This document shows, piece by piece, positions 1 to 6,089 of a stretch of 18,594 nt of DNA (position 1 is its first letter; every line of letters begins with the position of its first letter). Source of the stretch: O2-02-FULL-42-9 sp038043025. GTDB lineage: Bacteria > Pseudomonadota > Gammaproteobacteria > UBA12402. The translations under genes were made by a program, and so were the position numbers. The notes beneath the pieces were generated by a model. The model did not search any database and was not told the DNA's origin. It worked only from the letters and a program-made list of their open reading frames with translations. Where the stretch lies: assembly GCA_038043025.1 (NCBI GenBank), contig JBBTCW010000076.1, forward strand, positions 1-18,594, in the 5' to 3' direction.

Positions 1-141
1 TTTGAACTTTTAGCCTTAGTGGCTCATAGTGCCTAATTTTGGCGGGAATTTAGGGAGCTGGAATACATTTTTTTATCGTACTTAATATTTCCATAAGAAT
101 TTTATGGTATAGTGCCTAAAAAAAACAATGGGAGTATGGAT

Positions 142-987
142 ATGATAGATCGTCAAAAAGTGAAGAAAAAATATGATTTGCGTTATCGCCCTCACCTGCG
201 TACGTTTTCAGCTGTCGGCAGTTGTTTGCTCGTGCTCGGTATTTTAGTGTTATTGGCTCTGGGCGCTATTATCTTTCCCGGATCGTTGGTTGCCTGGCCA
301 TTTTTGTTAAAAGTGGGTGTGGGCAGTATGTTGGGAGCGAGCGTGTTGAGCCTGGCTGCGGTGCGGCGAATGTCTTATCAAGCGAAACGGATGGAAGAAG
401 CGCTGCGTGTTTTAAGGCAAGAGATAGATACTGTTCTGTACCAGAGGGATCAGAGCACAGATATGCAGAAATCAATAGAAGATTTTCTTTGCGGCTATTT
501 AGTGAGAGACGTTACAGATACTTCAGAGAAAGTCGTGAAAAAATTTATAATGTATTTACTCACTCAATTTGATAAAAAAACTTCGGTGAAAGCGTTGGGT
601 GAGATGTTATTGCAAGATGCACTCGATCGCGGTGAACAGGAGAGGGATGAATGTCTTTCGCGAAGACTCCTAGTAGGTAGCTCGTTAGCAGTCATGAATT
701 TTGAACAATGGGAGAGAGAGGGTCGCCAACAAGCTAAAACATCCCAACCTGCAGAATTCGGCGGCACCAGCGCAGCGATTAATATAGGCTTGGGAGGAGG
801 AGGCGTGAGTGGTGAGCCGGTAGATCATTATGCACAGGAGGGTACACCGTTACGGTTTGTTACAGAAAGGTCGTATCCAGTAAACTATCGGGGGATAAAT
901 CAGCAACACAACCCATCCAGCGTGGATTTTTCTTTGGGTGGATATAGCAGCGATAGCGAAAGGCTCAGTATGGGGGAAGGAAATTAA
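142..987 (+). CDS. Unrecognised membrane protein with two N-terminal helices
   Basis: I do not recognise this 281-residue protein. The start at 142 is preferred because a GGGAG ribosome binding site at 130-134 lies 7 nt before it; an in-frame GTG at 112 and ATG at 136 have no well-placed site. A basic N-terminus (residues 5-20, rich in K and R) precedes two hydrophobic segments at about residues 24-44 and 52-75, so the protein probably has a short cytoplasmic N-terminus and an inner-membrane hairpin. A helical, charged stretch follows (about 80-190), then a low-complexity tail with a Gly-rich run near residues 214-228 and many Ser, Gly and Asn residues. It stands alone, 95 bp before the YihY-type gene on the same strand. 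The length, lack of known motifs and disordered tail fit a lineage-specific protein. A secreted effector is possible, but nothing in the sequence proves it. Confidence 0.75.
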   Translation: MIDRQKVKKKYDLRYRPHLRTFSAVGSCLLVLGILVLLALGAIIFPGSLVAWPFLLKVGVGSMLGASVLSLAAVRRMSYQAKRMEEALRVLRQEIDTVLYQRDQSTDMQKSIEDFLCGYLVRDVTDTSEKVVKKFIMYLLTQFDKKTSVKALGEMLLQDALDRGEQERDECLSRRLLVGSSLAVMNFEQWEREGRQQAKTSQPAEFGGTSAAINIGLGGGGVSGEPVDHYAQEGTPLRFVTERSYPVNYRGINQQHNPSSVDFSLGGYSSDSERLSMGEGN

Positions 988-999
988 AATTATAATCCT

Positions 1000-1023
1000 G
1001 GCACCCAATATGGCACCCAATAT
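1000..1023. repeat. 12-bp tandem duplication
   Basis: GGCACCCAATAT occurs twice in direct succession in the 95-bp gap before the YihY-family gene. It probably arose by replication slippage. A weak promoter-like TATACT lies just downstream at 1048-1053 without a convincing -35 box. Confidence 0.8.
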
Positions 1024-1082
1024 GTTTTATTTTGGGAAAAACCACTTTATACTGAGAGAATATTGAAAAGGAGTTTGCTACA

Positions 1083-2363
1083 TTGATTTGGAGATTTTTT
1101 AGGCAGTGCGTGGCTTTTGTTATAACAGTTGGTCGACGATTTTCGGATGATCGACTGACTTACTCTGCATCGGCATTGACGTATACGACGTTGCTGTCGT
1201 TAGTCCCATTAGTGGCAGTGAGTCTGGCGATTTTCAGTGCATTTCCGATATTTTCACAGGTCAGTGGCGAAGTTCAAAATTTTATTTTCCAAAATTTAAT
1301 TCCGACTTCTGGTCAGGTCATTCAAAATTATTTATCACAGTTTAGCCAGCAAGCGGCTCAATTATCAGTGATTAGCACGATCTTTTTGATTGTGACAACG
1401 ATCATGATGATGCTGACCATCGAGCGAGCGTTAAATGATGTGTGGCACATTCGTAGGCGTCGTCGTGGTTTGTCGGCGATTTTGCGCTATTGGGGAGTCT
1501 TAAGTTTAGCGCCCATTGCGATTGTGGCGAGTATCGCGGCGACATCTTATTTTGTGTCATTGCCGATTATTTTAGGAACGGCGCAAGCGCTGGGGCTTAA
1601 AGCAGCATTGTTGAAGAGCGTACCGATTCTTCTGACGATTTTAGTGTTTAGTTTGATTTACGTTGTGATTCCGAATTGTCACGTGCCGGTGCGTTATGCG
1701 CTTTTAGGTGCTATCGTGGCGACGATTTTATTTGAAATCGCGAAACGCTTGTTTGTGATTTATGTAACGCGTGTAGCGACGTATGAATTGATTTATGGTG
1801 CGCTTGCTGTTATTCCTATTTTTCTATTATGGGTGTATTGTTTGTGGGTGATTATTTTATTCGGCGCACTGATGTCGAACATTTTAACGACGTATTATTT
1901 TACAGCGGCGTTGGGTGAAATCGATGGGTTTACGCATGCCTTTTTGTGGTTAGGTTTTTTGTGGCAAGCGCAACAAGCGGGAAAGGGCATTACCTTTAAG
2001 CAATTACAAAAATGTTTGCCCGGAAATTATAAAGTGCCGGCAGATGTGCAGATTGAACAATTGCATCGATTGCATTTAGTGGAATATACGGAGCATCGAC
2101 AATATTTATTATCGCGCGACTTTTCAAAAATGACGGTGGGTGAATTATATGATATTTTGCCGTGGCGATTTCCAAAAATTGTGGACAGTCGGTTGTTTTC
2201 AGACAAATTAGAAATGTTGTTTAAAGCGGCGCATCAGTCCATTTTGGATACGTTAAATATTCCGCTGAGCGATGTATACGATGATTTTTTTAAGAATTCG
2301 AAGCAATTTTCGAATACTCAGCTCAGAGGTAAGCGAAGCGAAGCTTCGCGTCCTCTGAGCTGA
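1083..2363 (+). CDS. YihY/BrkB (UPF0761) family inner-membrane protein with C-terminal extension
   Basis: This is a polytopic membrane protein of the YihY/BrkB family, whose transport role is not settled; older annotations as RNase BN are wrong. The TTG start at 1083 is chosen because AAGGAG at 1068-1073 lies 9 nt upstream and no ATG or GTG fits. The first 280 or so residues carry the family core: an amphipathic N-terminus, the SASALTYTTLLSLVPL segment near residues 27-42, and about six hydrophobic stretches, including one near 228-262. Residues from about 290 to 380 form a soluble domain with winged-helix-like composition. This explains the 426-residue length against about 290 in E. coli. 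The last 15 residues (412-426) and the stop codon are encoded by a palindromic repeat that begins at 2317, so the native C-terminus was probably overwritten by repeat insertion. A terminator-like hairpin with nine T residues lies at 2714-2759. Confidence 0.9.
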   Translation: MIWRFFRQCVAFVITVGRRFSDDRLTYSASALTYTTLLSLVPLVAVSLAIFSAFPIFSQVSGEVQNFIFQNLIPTSGQVIQNYLSQFSQQAAQLSVISTIFLIVTTIMMMLTIERALNDVWHIRRRRRGLSAILRYWGVLSLAPIAIVASIAATSYFVSLPIILGTAQALGLKAALLKSVPILLTILVFSLIYVVIPNCHVPVRYALLGAIVATILFEIAKRLFVIYVTRVATYELIYGALAVIPIFLLWVYCLWVIILFGALMSNILTTYYFTAALGEIDGFTHAFLWLGFLWQAQQAGKGITFKQLQKCLPGNYKVPADVQIEQLHRLHLVEYTEHRQYLLSRDFSKMTVGELYDILPWRFPKIVDSRLFSDKLEMLFKAAHQSILDTLNIPLSDVYDDFFKNSKQFSNTQLRGKRSEASRPLS

Positions 2364-2364
2364 G
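2317..2364 (+). repeat. Short palindrome with 13-bp inverted ends, overlapping the yihY stop
   Basis: Perfect inverted arms CTCAGCTCAGAGG (2317-2329) and CCTCTGAGCTGAG (2352-2364) enclose a 22-bp loop that itself contains GCGAAGC/GCTTCGC. The yihY reading frame crosses the left arm and loop and ends at a TGA inside the right arm (2361-2363). A related loop and right arm recur at 18146-18173. Confidence 0.9.
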
Positions 2365-2387
2365 ACCGACTTGTTCGCATGAGTGTG

Positions 2388-2451
2388 GAGCGTGAACCGA
2401 CATGCCAGTGGCATGTCGCAGTCACGCGAACGACTGGCCATGGATGGCCAT
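2388..2451. repeat. Double-hairpin repeat module, copy 1
   Basis: This module has two palindromes. The first is CGACATGCCA/TGGCATGTCG at 2398-2418 with a 1-nt centre, flanked by the outer stem GCGTGA (2390-2395) with TCACGC (2422-2427). The second is TGGCCAT-GG-ATGGCCA at 2435-2450. It recurs at 10513-10576, where the outer stem has changed on both sides while keeping its pairing. No coding sense is evident. Confidence 0.85.
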
Positions 2452-2462
2452 ATCTTACAATC

Positions 2463-2566
2463 CTCAGCTCAGAGGTAAGCTGGTATTCATTGTTAGAATG
2501 GCATTTACCAGAAGTCATGATGAATTATTTAGAATCAGATGAACGTGTTGCGTCCTCTGAGCTGAG
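2463..2566 (+). repeat. MITE-like element with 13-bp inverted ends, copy B
   Basis: This 104-bp element is bounded by CTCAGCTCAGAGG (2463-2475) and CCTCTGAGCTGAG (2554-2566). Its ends and outer sequence match elements at 10358-10460 and 18015-18117, but its centre (about 2500-2533) differs and instead matches the inverted copy at the window end. A further right-arm variant, CCTCTGAGGTGAG, follows at 2603-2615. No transposase is encoded, so if it moves it must be mobilised in trans. Confidence 0.85.
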
Positions 2567-2717
2567 ACCAGCTTGTTCGCATGAGCCATAACAGTGAAGC
2601 GTCCTCTGAGGTGAGACCGATTTAACCTCCATCGTCATTCCGGAATTGTTGCGCCGTTGCGCAACAATTCCGGAATCCAGAGAATCGAAGTGCGCAACTA
2701 AAGCGTTCCCTGGATCC
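2514..2717 (+). repeat. Long dispersed repeat, left copy (inverted partner at 18390-18594)
   Basis: This stretch matches the reverse complement of 18390-18594 with about ten differences by eye. It spans the right half of element B, the extra right arm at 2603-2615, a spacer and the hairpin at 2637-2676. The partner lies 15.7 kb away in opposite orientation. Confidence 0.85.
2637..2676. repeat. REP-like hairpin with an 18-bp stem
   Basis: A perfect 18-bp stem (2637-2654 with 2659-2676) closes on a 4-nt CGTT loop and is flanked by GTC and CCAG. It follows the same plan as the GTCAT...ATCCAG units elsewhere in the window. In the inverted copy near 18430-18468 the stem carries one bulged base. 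Confidence 0.9.
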
Positions 2718-2759
2718 CGGATAAATGCTTCGCATTTTCCGGGATGACGGTTTTTTTTT
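2714..2759 (+). terminator. Hairpin plus T-tract, possible terminator of the yihY transcript
   Basis: A stem ATCCCGGA...TCCGGGAT (2714-2728 with 2732-2745, one mismatch) is followed after five bases by nine T residues (2751-2759). The hairpin is itself a REP-type repeat, so it may act as a rho-independent terminator for the + strand. The 5-nt gap before the T-tract weakens the call. Confidence 0.45.
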
Positions 2760-2761
2760 AC

Positions 2762-2919
2762 GTCATTTCGACGACTCCGCGTAAGCGGAGGAGGGGAAAT
2801 CTCGTGAATCGAAGTGTAATCGATGAGATTTCTCCGTCGTCCCGCACCTAACGCTCCCTCATTTCGTGCTATAAACTCATATCACAAATAGCGTTAGGTG
2901 CGGGACGACGAGAAATGAC
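2762..2919. repeat. Composite palindromic element overlapping the proS 3' end
   Basis: The ends are GTCATTTC (2762-2769) and GAAATGAC (2912-2919). Inside are CTCCGC/GCGGAG (2775-2790), GAAATCTC/GAGATTTC (2796-2803 and 2825-2832) and a perfect 20-bp inverted repeat (2836-2855 with 2890-2909). The right end is read as codons 422-429 and the stop of proS, so the element was probably inserted into, or grew out of, the proS terminus. Confidence 0.85.
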
Positions 2920-4183
2920 AAGCATGTTCTTTCAAAAACGCCATCACCTTATCATTATCAATCAGTTCCGCATCTTTCTTTGCGCGATTTTTATATTCAA
3001 TTTTGCCTTGATCTAAATTGCGTTCGCCGATAATGATCCGATGCGGAATGCCGATTAAATCATGATCCGAAAATAATGTGCCGGCGCGTTCATTGCGATC
3101 TTCCAATAGCACTGAAAAGCCTTGTTCGGTGAGCTGTTTATATAATGATTCTGCGGCTAATTTAACGCGTGCGGATTTATACATCGCCATTGGAATGATG
3201 CTGATTTGAAAGGGAGCCAATTCATCGGGCCAAATAATGCCGTGCTCGTCGTGATGTTGTTCAATCACGGCGGCGACGGTACGTGAAACACCGACACCGT
3301 AGCAACCCATAAATAGTGTGACGGTTTGACCTTTTTCGTCGAGGACAGTGGCGTTCATTGCATCACTGTATTTTTTACCGAGCTGAAATACTTGACCCAC
3401 TTCAATGCCTCGCGCCGTTTTTAAAATGCCTTTTCCATCGGGACTTTTATCACCTTCTTTTAAGCCAGCTTGTTCAGCAATTTCGATGTTTGCTGCATAG
3501 TCACCCTTGTCGCTATACAAAATGACATCTTCGCCTGCGTCGGCGAGCGCTTGAAATTCATGCGAAATATTTCCACCGATGGAACCTGTCGTCGCAGCGA
3601 CAGCACGGAATTTCAAACCGCAACGTGTAAAGATGCGCGTATAAGCATCGTACATGATTTGATAATCTTCTTTGAGTGATTCTTCCGTGAGGTTAAATGA
3701 ATAGGCATCTTTCATTAAAAATTCACGGCCGCGCATCACACCAAATCGTGGGCGAATTTCATCGCGGAATTTGGTTTGAATTTGATAAAGCGTCATCGGT
3801 AATTGTTTATAGCTTTTGATTTCGCGACGAGCTAAATCGGTAATGACTTCTTCATGCGTCGGGCCATAGCAAAATCGATGTTCATGTCGATCGGTGATTT
3901 TTAAAAGTTCATTGCCGTATTTTTCCCAACGTGCAGTTTCTTCCCAGAGCTCAGCCGGTTGAATGGACGGCATTAAAAATTCTTGTGCGCCGGTTTTATC
4001 CATTTCTTCCCGGACAATGCGTTCGACATTTTTTAAAACGCGAAAACCCAAAGGCAGCCAGTTATAAATGCCAGACGCAAGTTTGCGAATCATGCCAGCA
4101 CGCAGCATGAGCTGATGGCTCACTAATTCGGCATCGGCCGGCGTTTCTTTTAAGGTCGCTAATAAAAAATGGCTCGTACGCAT
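2894..4183 (-). CDS. proS: Prolyl-tRNA synthetase lacking the editing (INS) domain
   Basis: This enzyme charges tRNA-Pro with proline in the cytoplasm. The start at 4183 (MRTSH...) matches the E. coli N-terminus and has CAGGAG 7 nt upstream; the promoter at 4212-4240 lies inside any longer reading frame, which excludes the ATG at 4258. The catalytic core shows motif 1 (GAQEFLMP, 65-72), GPTHEE (107-112), motif 2 (KFRDEIRPRFG, 138-148) and the C-terminal anticodon-binding domain (about 325-420). The protein has 429 residues against about 570 for E. coli-type ProRS. The missing part falls between DYAANIEIAE (228-237) and SPDGKG (247-252), exactly where the roughly 180-residue YbaK-like editing domain sits in relatives. 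The frame is intact across the junction. Residues 422-429 come from the repeat at 2762-2919. Mischarged Ala-tRNA-Pro would have to be cleared by another protein. Confidence 0.96.
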   Translation of the reverse strand: MRTSHFLLATLKETPADAELVSHQLMLRAGMIRKLASGIYNWLPLGFRVLKNVERIVREEMDKTGAQEFLMPSIQPAELWEETARWEKYGNELLKITDRHEHRFCYGPTHEEVITDLARREIKSYKQLPMTLYQIQTKFRDEIRPRFGVMRGREFLMKDAYSFNLTEESLKEDYQIMYDAYTRIFTRCGLKFRAVAATTGSIGGNISHEFQALADAGEDVILYSDKGDYAANIEIAEQAGLKEGDKSPDGKGILKTARGIEVGQVFQLGKKYSDAMNATVLDEKGQTVTLFMGCYGVGVSRTVAAVIEQHHDEHGIIWPDELAPFQISIIPMAMYKSARVKLAAESLYKQLTEQGFSVLLEDRNERAGTLFSDHDLIGIPHRIIIGERNLDQGKIEYKNRAKKDAELIDNDKVMAFLKEHACHFSSSRT

Positions 4184-4211
4184 AAGACAACTCCTGAATT
4201 TTGATGAGAGC

Positions 4212-4240
4212 ATTCTAACGAGTAATTTCTGTAGGGGCAA
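4212..4240 (-). promoter_or_regulatory. Sigma-70-type promoter of proS
   Basis: On the minus strand, TTGCCC (4240-4235), a 17-bp spacer and TAGAAT (4217-4212) place transcription start near 4205. That leaves a leader of about 22 nt before the proS ATG and fits the start chosen there. Confidence 0.6.
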
Positions 4241-4260
4241 GCTTTCTGGATTGATCATTG

Positions 4261-4317
4261 AGCTCTGAGCTGCTCTAAGCCAGGCTGTGTCTAGCTTAGA
4301 GCAGCTCAGAGCTGCAG
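4261..4317 (-). repeat. 57-bp palindrome at the 3' end of the ABC-F gene, copy 1
   Basis: The 20-bp arms (4261-4280 and 4293-4312) pair around a 12-nt asymmetric loop and are followed by GCAG. The copy at 6032-6088 is identical over all 57 bases and in the same orientation. The last three codons and the TGA of the ABC-F gene (4308-4306) lie inside it. The decamer CAGCTCAGAG is shared with the CTCAGCTCAGAGG family. Confidence 0.95.
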
Positions 4318-5895
4318 GGTTTTTTGTATGCCAATGTTTTGCAGAAATATGTTATCGTGCGAAATGACTAATAATGCGCCTTGGTAATGTTGTAGTGCAG
4401 ATTCAAGTGCGGTAGTGCTTTCCAAATCTAAATGATTCGTGGGTTCATCTAAAATTAATAGTTGCGGGGGGGTGTTTGAGGTCAGTACACTGGCGAGCAG
4501 TGCACGTAATTTTTCTCCGCCGCTTAAGCAATCAACCATTTTTAATGCCTCTTGGTTTCGAAATAAAAAATCGGCCAGGTTAAATCTTGCGTCGCGTTCG
4601 TTAATATCTGGATTCAGTTTTAAATAATTATCTAAAATCGTTAAATGATGATCGAGCAATTGTACTTGTTGGTCGGCATAACAAATTCGTGTCGTGCCAA
4701 CTTTGATTTTGCCAGAAGTTGGCTGTAAAACCCCTTGTATGAGTTTTATTAATGTTGTTTTGCCGCTGCCATTGTTGCCTTTAATCGCAATTCGTTCAGG
4801 ACCATACATGGAAAAATTTAAATTTTTAATAATTAAGGGCGCATTTTTTTGATAAGCGAAGGAAACGCTTTCCATATCAACAATTAATTTATGAGTTGGC
4901 ACGTTTGTTTTGGGGAGTTCGATTTTAATTTGATTTTCGATGGCGATATTTTCTTTTGCGGTGGATAAATCTTCTGTTGCTGCGTCTAATAAGCGTTTTT
5001 CGCGAATAGAAAGCTTGCCCTGTGTTTTTCCGCTGCGCTCTTCCATGCTATCTAAGATGAGTTTGGATTGACTGCCGGTTTTTCGGGCGCTTTTTCCTTT
5101 GCGGGCGCGTTGCGCGAGTTTTTCTTGTGTTTGTTGAATGGCTTGTTTGGTTTTGTGGAGTGCTTTTTTTGCATCTTGTAATTGTCGTATTTTTGCTTTT
5201 TGTTCTATTTCGTGTTGCGCAACATAGGCTGTGTAATTTCCGCCATAAATTTTAGCGCCCAGTGGGGATAATTCAAGAATTTGATCCATGAGTTCTAATA
5301 ATTGTCTGTCATGACTGATAATGATCAACCCTTTATTCCATTCAGATATGGCTTGATAGAGCCATTGTTTGCCTTGTGCGTCTAGGTTGTTGGTGGGTTC
5401 GTCTAGTAGTATCATGTCCGGTTTATCGTAAAATAATTTAGCTAGCCATACGCGCGTGATTTCGCCGCCGCTTAAGTCCTGTAATTGTCGGTCTAGCGAG
5501 AGATTGTTAAATCCAAAGCGGTTTAATTGTGTTGTAATATTTTCGGAAACAGACCAGTCTTCATCCAGTGTTTCAAAATCTTCAATCTTTGTGCTGCCAT
5601 TAGAAATGTTTTCTAATGCGATGAGTTTGTCTTTGACTTCAAAGATTTCAGCAATGGTTTGTTTAAAATAAGGCGTGAAATTCTGGGGGCAAAAGCCAAG
5701 CAGTCCAGTTACTTTGATAGAACCAGAAGTAGGTTGTAACATCCCCGTGATCAACTTGAGTAAAGTTGACTTGCCGATGCCATTTTTGCCCACGATCGCT
5801 GTTTTTTCATTGCTAAATGCCAATGAAAGATCGCTGAAAATAGCGTTGCCATCGGATGTTGTAAATGTAAGCCGTTGAATGATAATTTGAGACAC
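4306..5895 (-). CDS. ABC-F family ATPase (ribosome-associated type)
   Basis: This is a soluble protein with two ABC ATPase domains and no membrane segments. ABC-F proteins act at the ribosomal E site in translation or antibiotic protection. Domain 1 has Walker A GKNGIGKST (36-44), LSGGE (141-145), Walker B with DEPTNNLD (165-172) and switch His195. A basic, coiled-coil linker spans about 230-300 with a charged ARKGKSARK patch. Domain 2 has Walker A GNNGSGKTT (373-381), LSGGE (457-461), DEPTNHLD (483-490) and His513. Both catalytic Glu residues are present. The GTG start at 5895 has AGGAG 7 nt upstream. It has its own promoter (6001-6029) and a leader with a short upstream ORF and a hairpin over the ribosome binding site. 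Residues 527-529 and the stop come from the flanking repeat. Gene and promoter together lie between identical 57-bp palindromes. Whether it is a resistance or a housekeeping member cannot be decided here. Confidence 0.93.
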   Translation of the reverse strand: MSQIIIQRLTFTTSDGNAIFSDLSLAFSNEKTAIVGKNGIGKSTLLKLITGMLQPTSGSIKVTGLLGFCPQNFTPYFKQTIAEIFEVKDKLIALENISNGSTKIEDFETLDEDWSVSENITTQLNRFGFNNLSLDRQLQDLSGGEITRVWLAKLFYDKPDMILLDEPTNNLDAQGKQWLYQAISEWNKGLIIISHDRQLLELMDQILELSPLGAKIYGGNYTAYVAQHEIEQKAKIRQLQDAKKALHKTKQAIQQTQEKLAQRARKGKSARKTGSQSKLILDSMEERSGKTQGKLSIREKRLLDAATEDLSTAKENIAIENQIKIELPKTNVPTHKLIVDMESVSFAYQKNAPLIIKNLNFSMYGPERIAIKGNNGSGKTTLIKLIQGVLQPTSGKIKVGTTRICYADQQVQLLDHHLTILDNYLKLNPDINERDARFNLADFLFRNQEALKMVDCLSGGEKLRALLASVLTSNTPPQLLILDEPTNHLDLESTTALESALQHYQGALLVISHDNIFLQNIGIQKTLQL

Positions 5896-5939
5896 ATTAA
5901 AGCTCCTGTTGCTGTGAAAAAATAAATGAGAGCTTTAAT
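5896..5939 (-). promoter_or_regulatory. Leader hairpin pairing with the ABC-F ribosome binding site
   Basis: In the ABC-F mRNA, ATTAAAGCTC (5939-5930) can pair perfectly with GAGCTTTAAT (5905-5896) around a 24-nt loop. The 3' arm includes the last three bases of the AGGAG ribosome binding site (5907-5903) and ends at the base before the GTG start, so the folded form should hinder initiation. The stop codon of the upstream ORF lies in the 5' arm, so a ribosome there would keep the hairpin open. Confidence 0.55.
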
Positions 5940-5970
5940 TGCGCATTGACGGAGTACCTTTTTTTGTCAT
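5935..5970 (-). CDS. Candidate 11-codon leader peptide upstream of the ABC-F gene
   Basis: An ATG at 5970 opens a frame encoding MTKKGTPSMRN that ends with TAA at 5937-5935, inside the 5' arm of the hairpin covering the ABC-F start. It begins about 24 nt after the predicted transcription start. It lacks a clear ribosome binding site, which is the main weakness. An internal ATG (MRN) has a weak AAGG 10 nt upstream. The layout resembles leader peptides of antibiotic-inducible ABC-F and Erm genes. Confidence 0.35.
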   Translation of the reverse strand: MTKKGTPSMRN

Positions 5971-6000
5971 TAAAATCGATATAATCGATATCTAGTGTAG

Positions 6001-6029
6001 CATATAAGCGAGCATTTATGCTATGTCAA
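6001..6029 (-). promoter_or_regulatory. Sigma-70-type promoter of the ABC-F gene
   Basis: On the minus strand a consensus TTGACA (6029-6024), a 17-bp spacer and TATATG (6006-6001) predict a start near 5994. The spacer holds a small palindrome, AGCAT-TT-ATGCT (6011-6022), which could be an operator. The promoter lies just inside the repeat at 6032-6088, so it belongs to the segment between the two 57-bp palindromes. Confidence 0.65.
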
Positions 6030-6031
6030 CA

Positions 6032-6088
6032 AGCTCTGAGCTGCTCTAAGCCAGGCTGTGTCTAGCTTAGAGCAGCTCAGAGCTGCAG
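6032..6088 (-). repeat. 57-bp palindrome at the 3' end of the SDR gene, copy 2
   Basis: This copy is identical to 4261-4317 in the same orientation, with 20-bp arms around a 12-nt loop. It starts 1 nt after the SDR stop codon (6092-6090) on the minus strand and sits directly upstream of the ABC-F promoter. It may end the SDR transcript. Confidence 0.95.
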
Positions 6089-6089
6089 A

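Noticed and set aside
28..120. TAGTGCCTAA occurring twice upstream of the first gene
   Set aside because: It is only 10 bases, with no dyad symmetry and no recurrence elsewhere in the window; it could be chance in AT-rich sequence.
1083..2363. Annotation of the YihY-family protein as ribonuclease BN
   Set aside because: The rbn name was wrongly given to this membrane family; the real RNase BN is an unrelated metallo-beta-lactamase protein.
2379..2591. Open frames of 60-70 codons in the repeat block after yihY
   Set aside because: They consist wholly of palindromic repeats, have no ribosome binding sites and read in both directions with similar lengths, as expected of palindromes.
2317..2615. 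CRISPR array, because of repeated short units
   Set aside because: The units are inverted, unequally spaced and dispersed across the window; there are no regular spacers and no cas genes.
3433..3500. ProRS domain loss as a frameshift or pseudogene
   Set aside because: The frame is continuous, all catalytic motifs and the anticodon domain are intact, and the junction falls exactly at the domain borders.
4184..4258. N-terminal extension of proS starting at 4258
   Set aside because: The predicted promoter (4212-4240) lies inside it, it has no homologous residues, and the ATG at 4183 has a good ribosome binding site.
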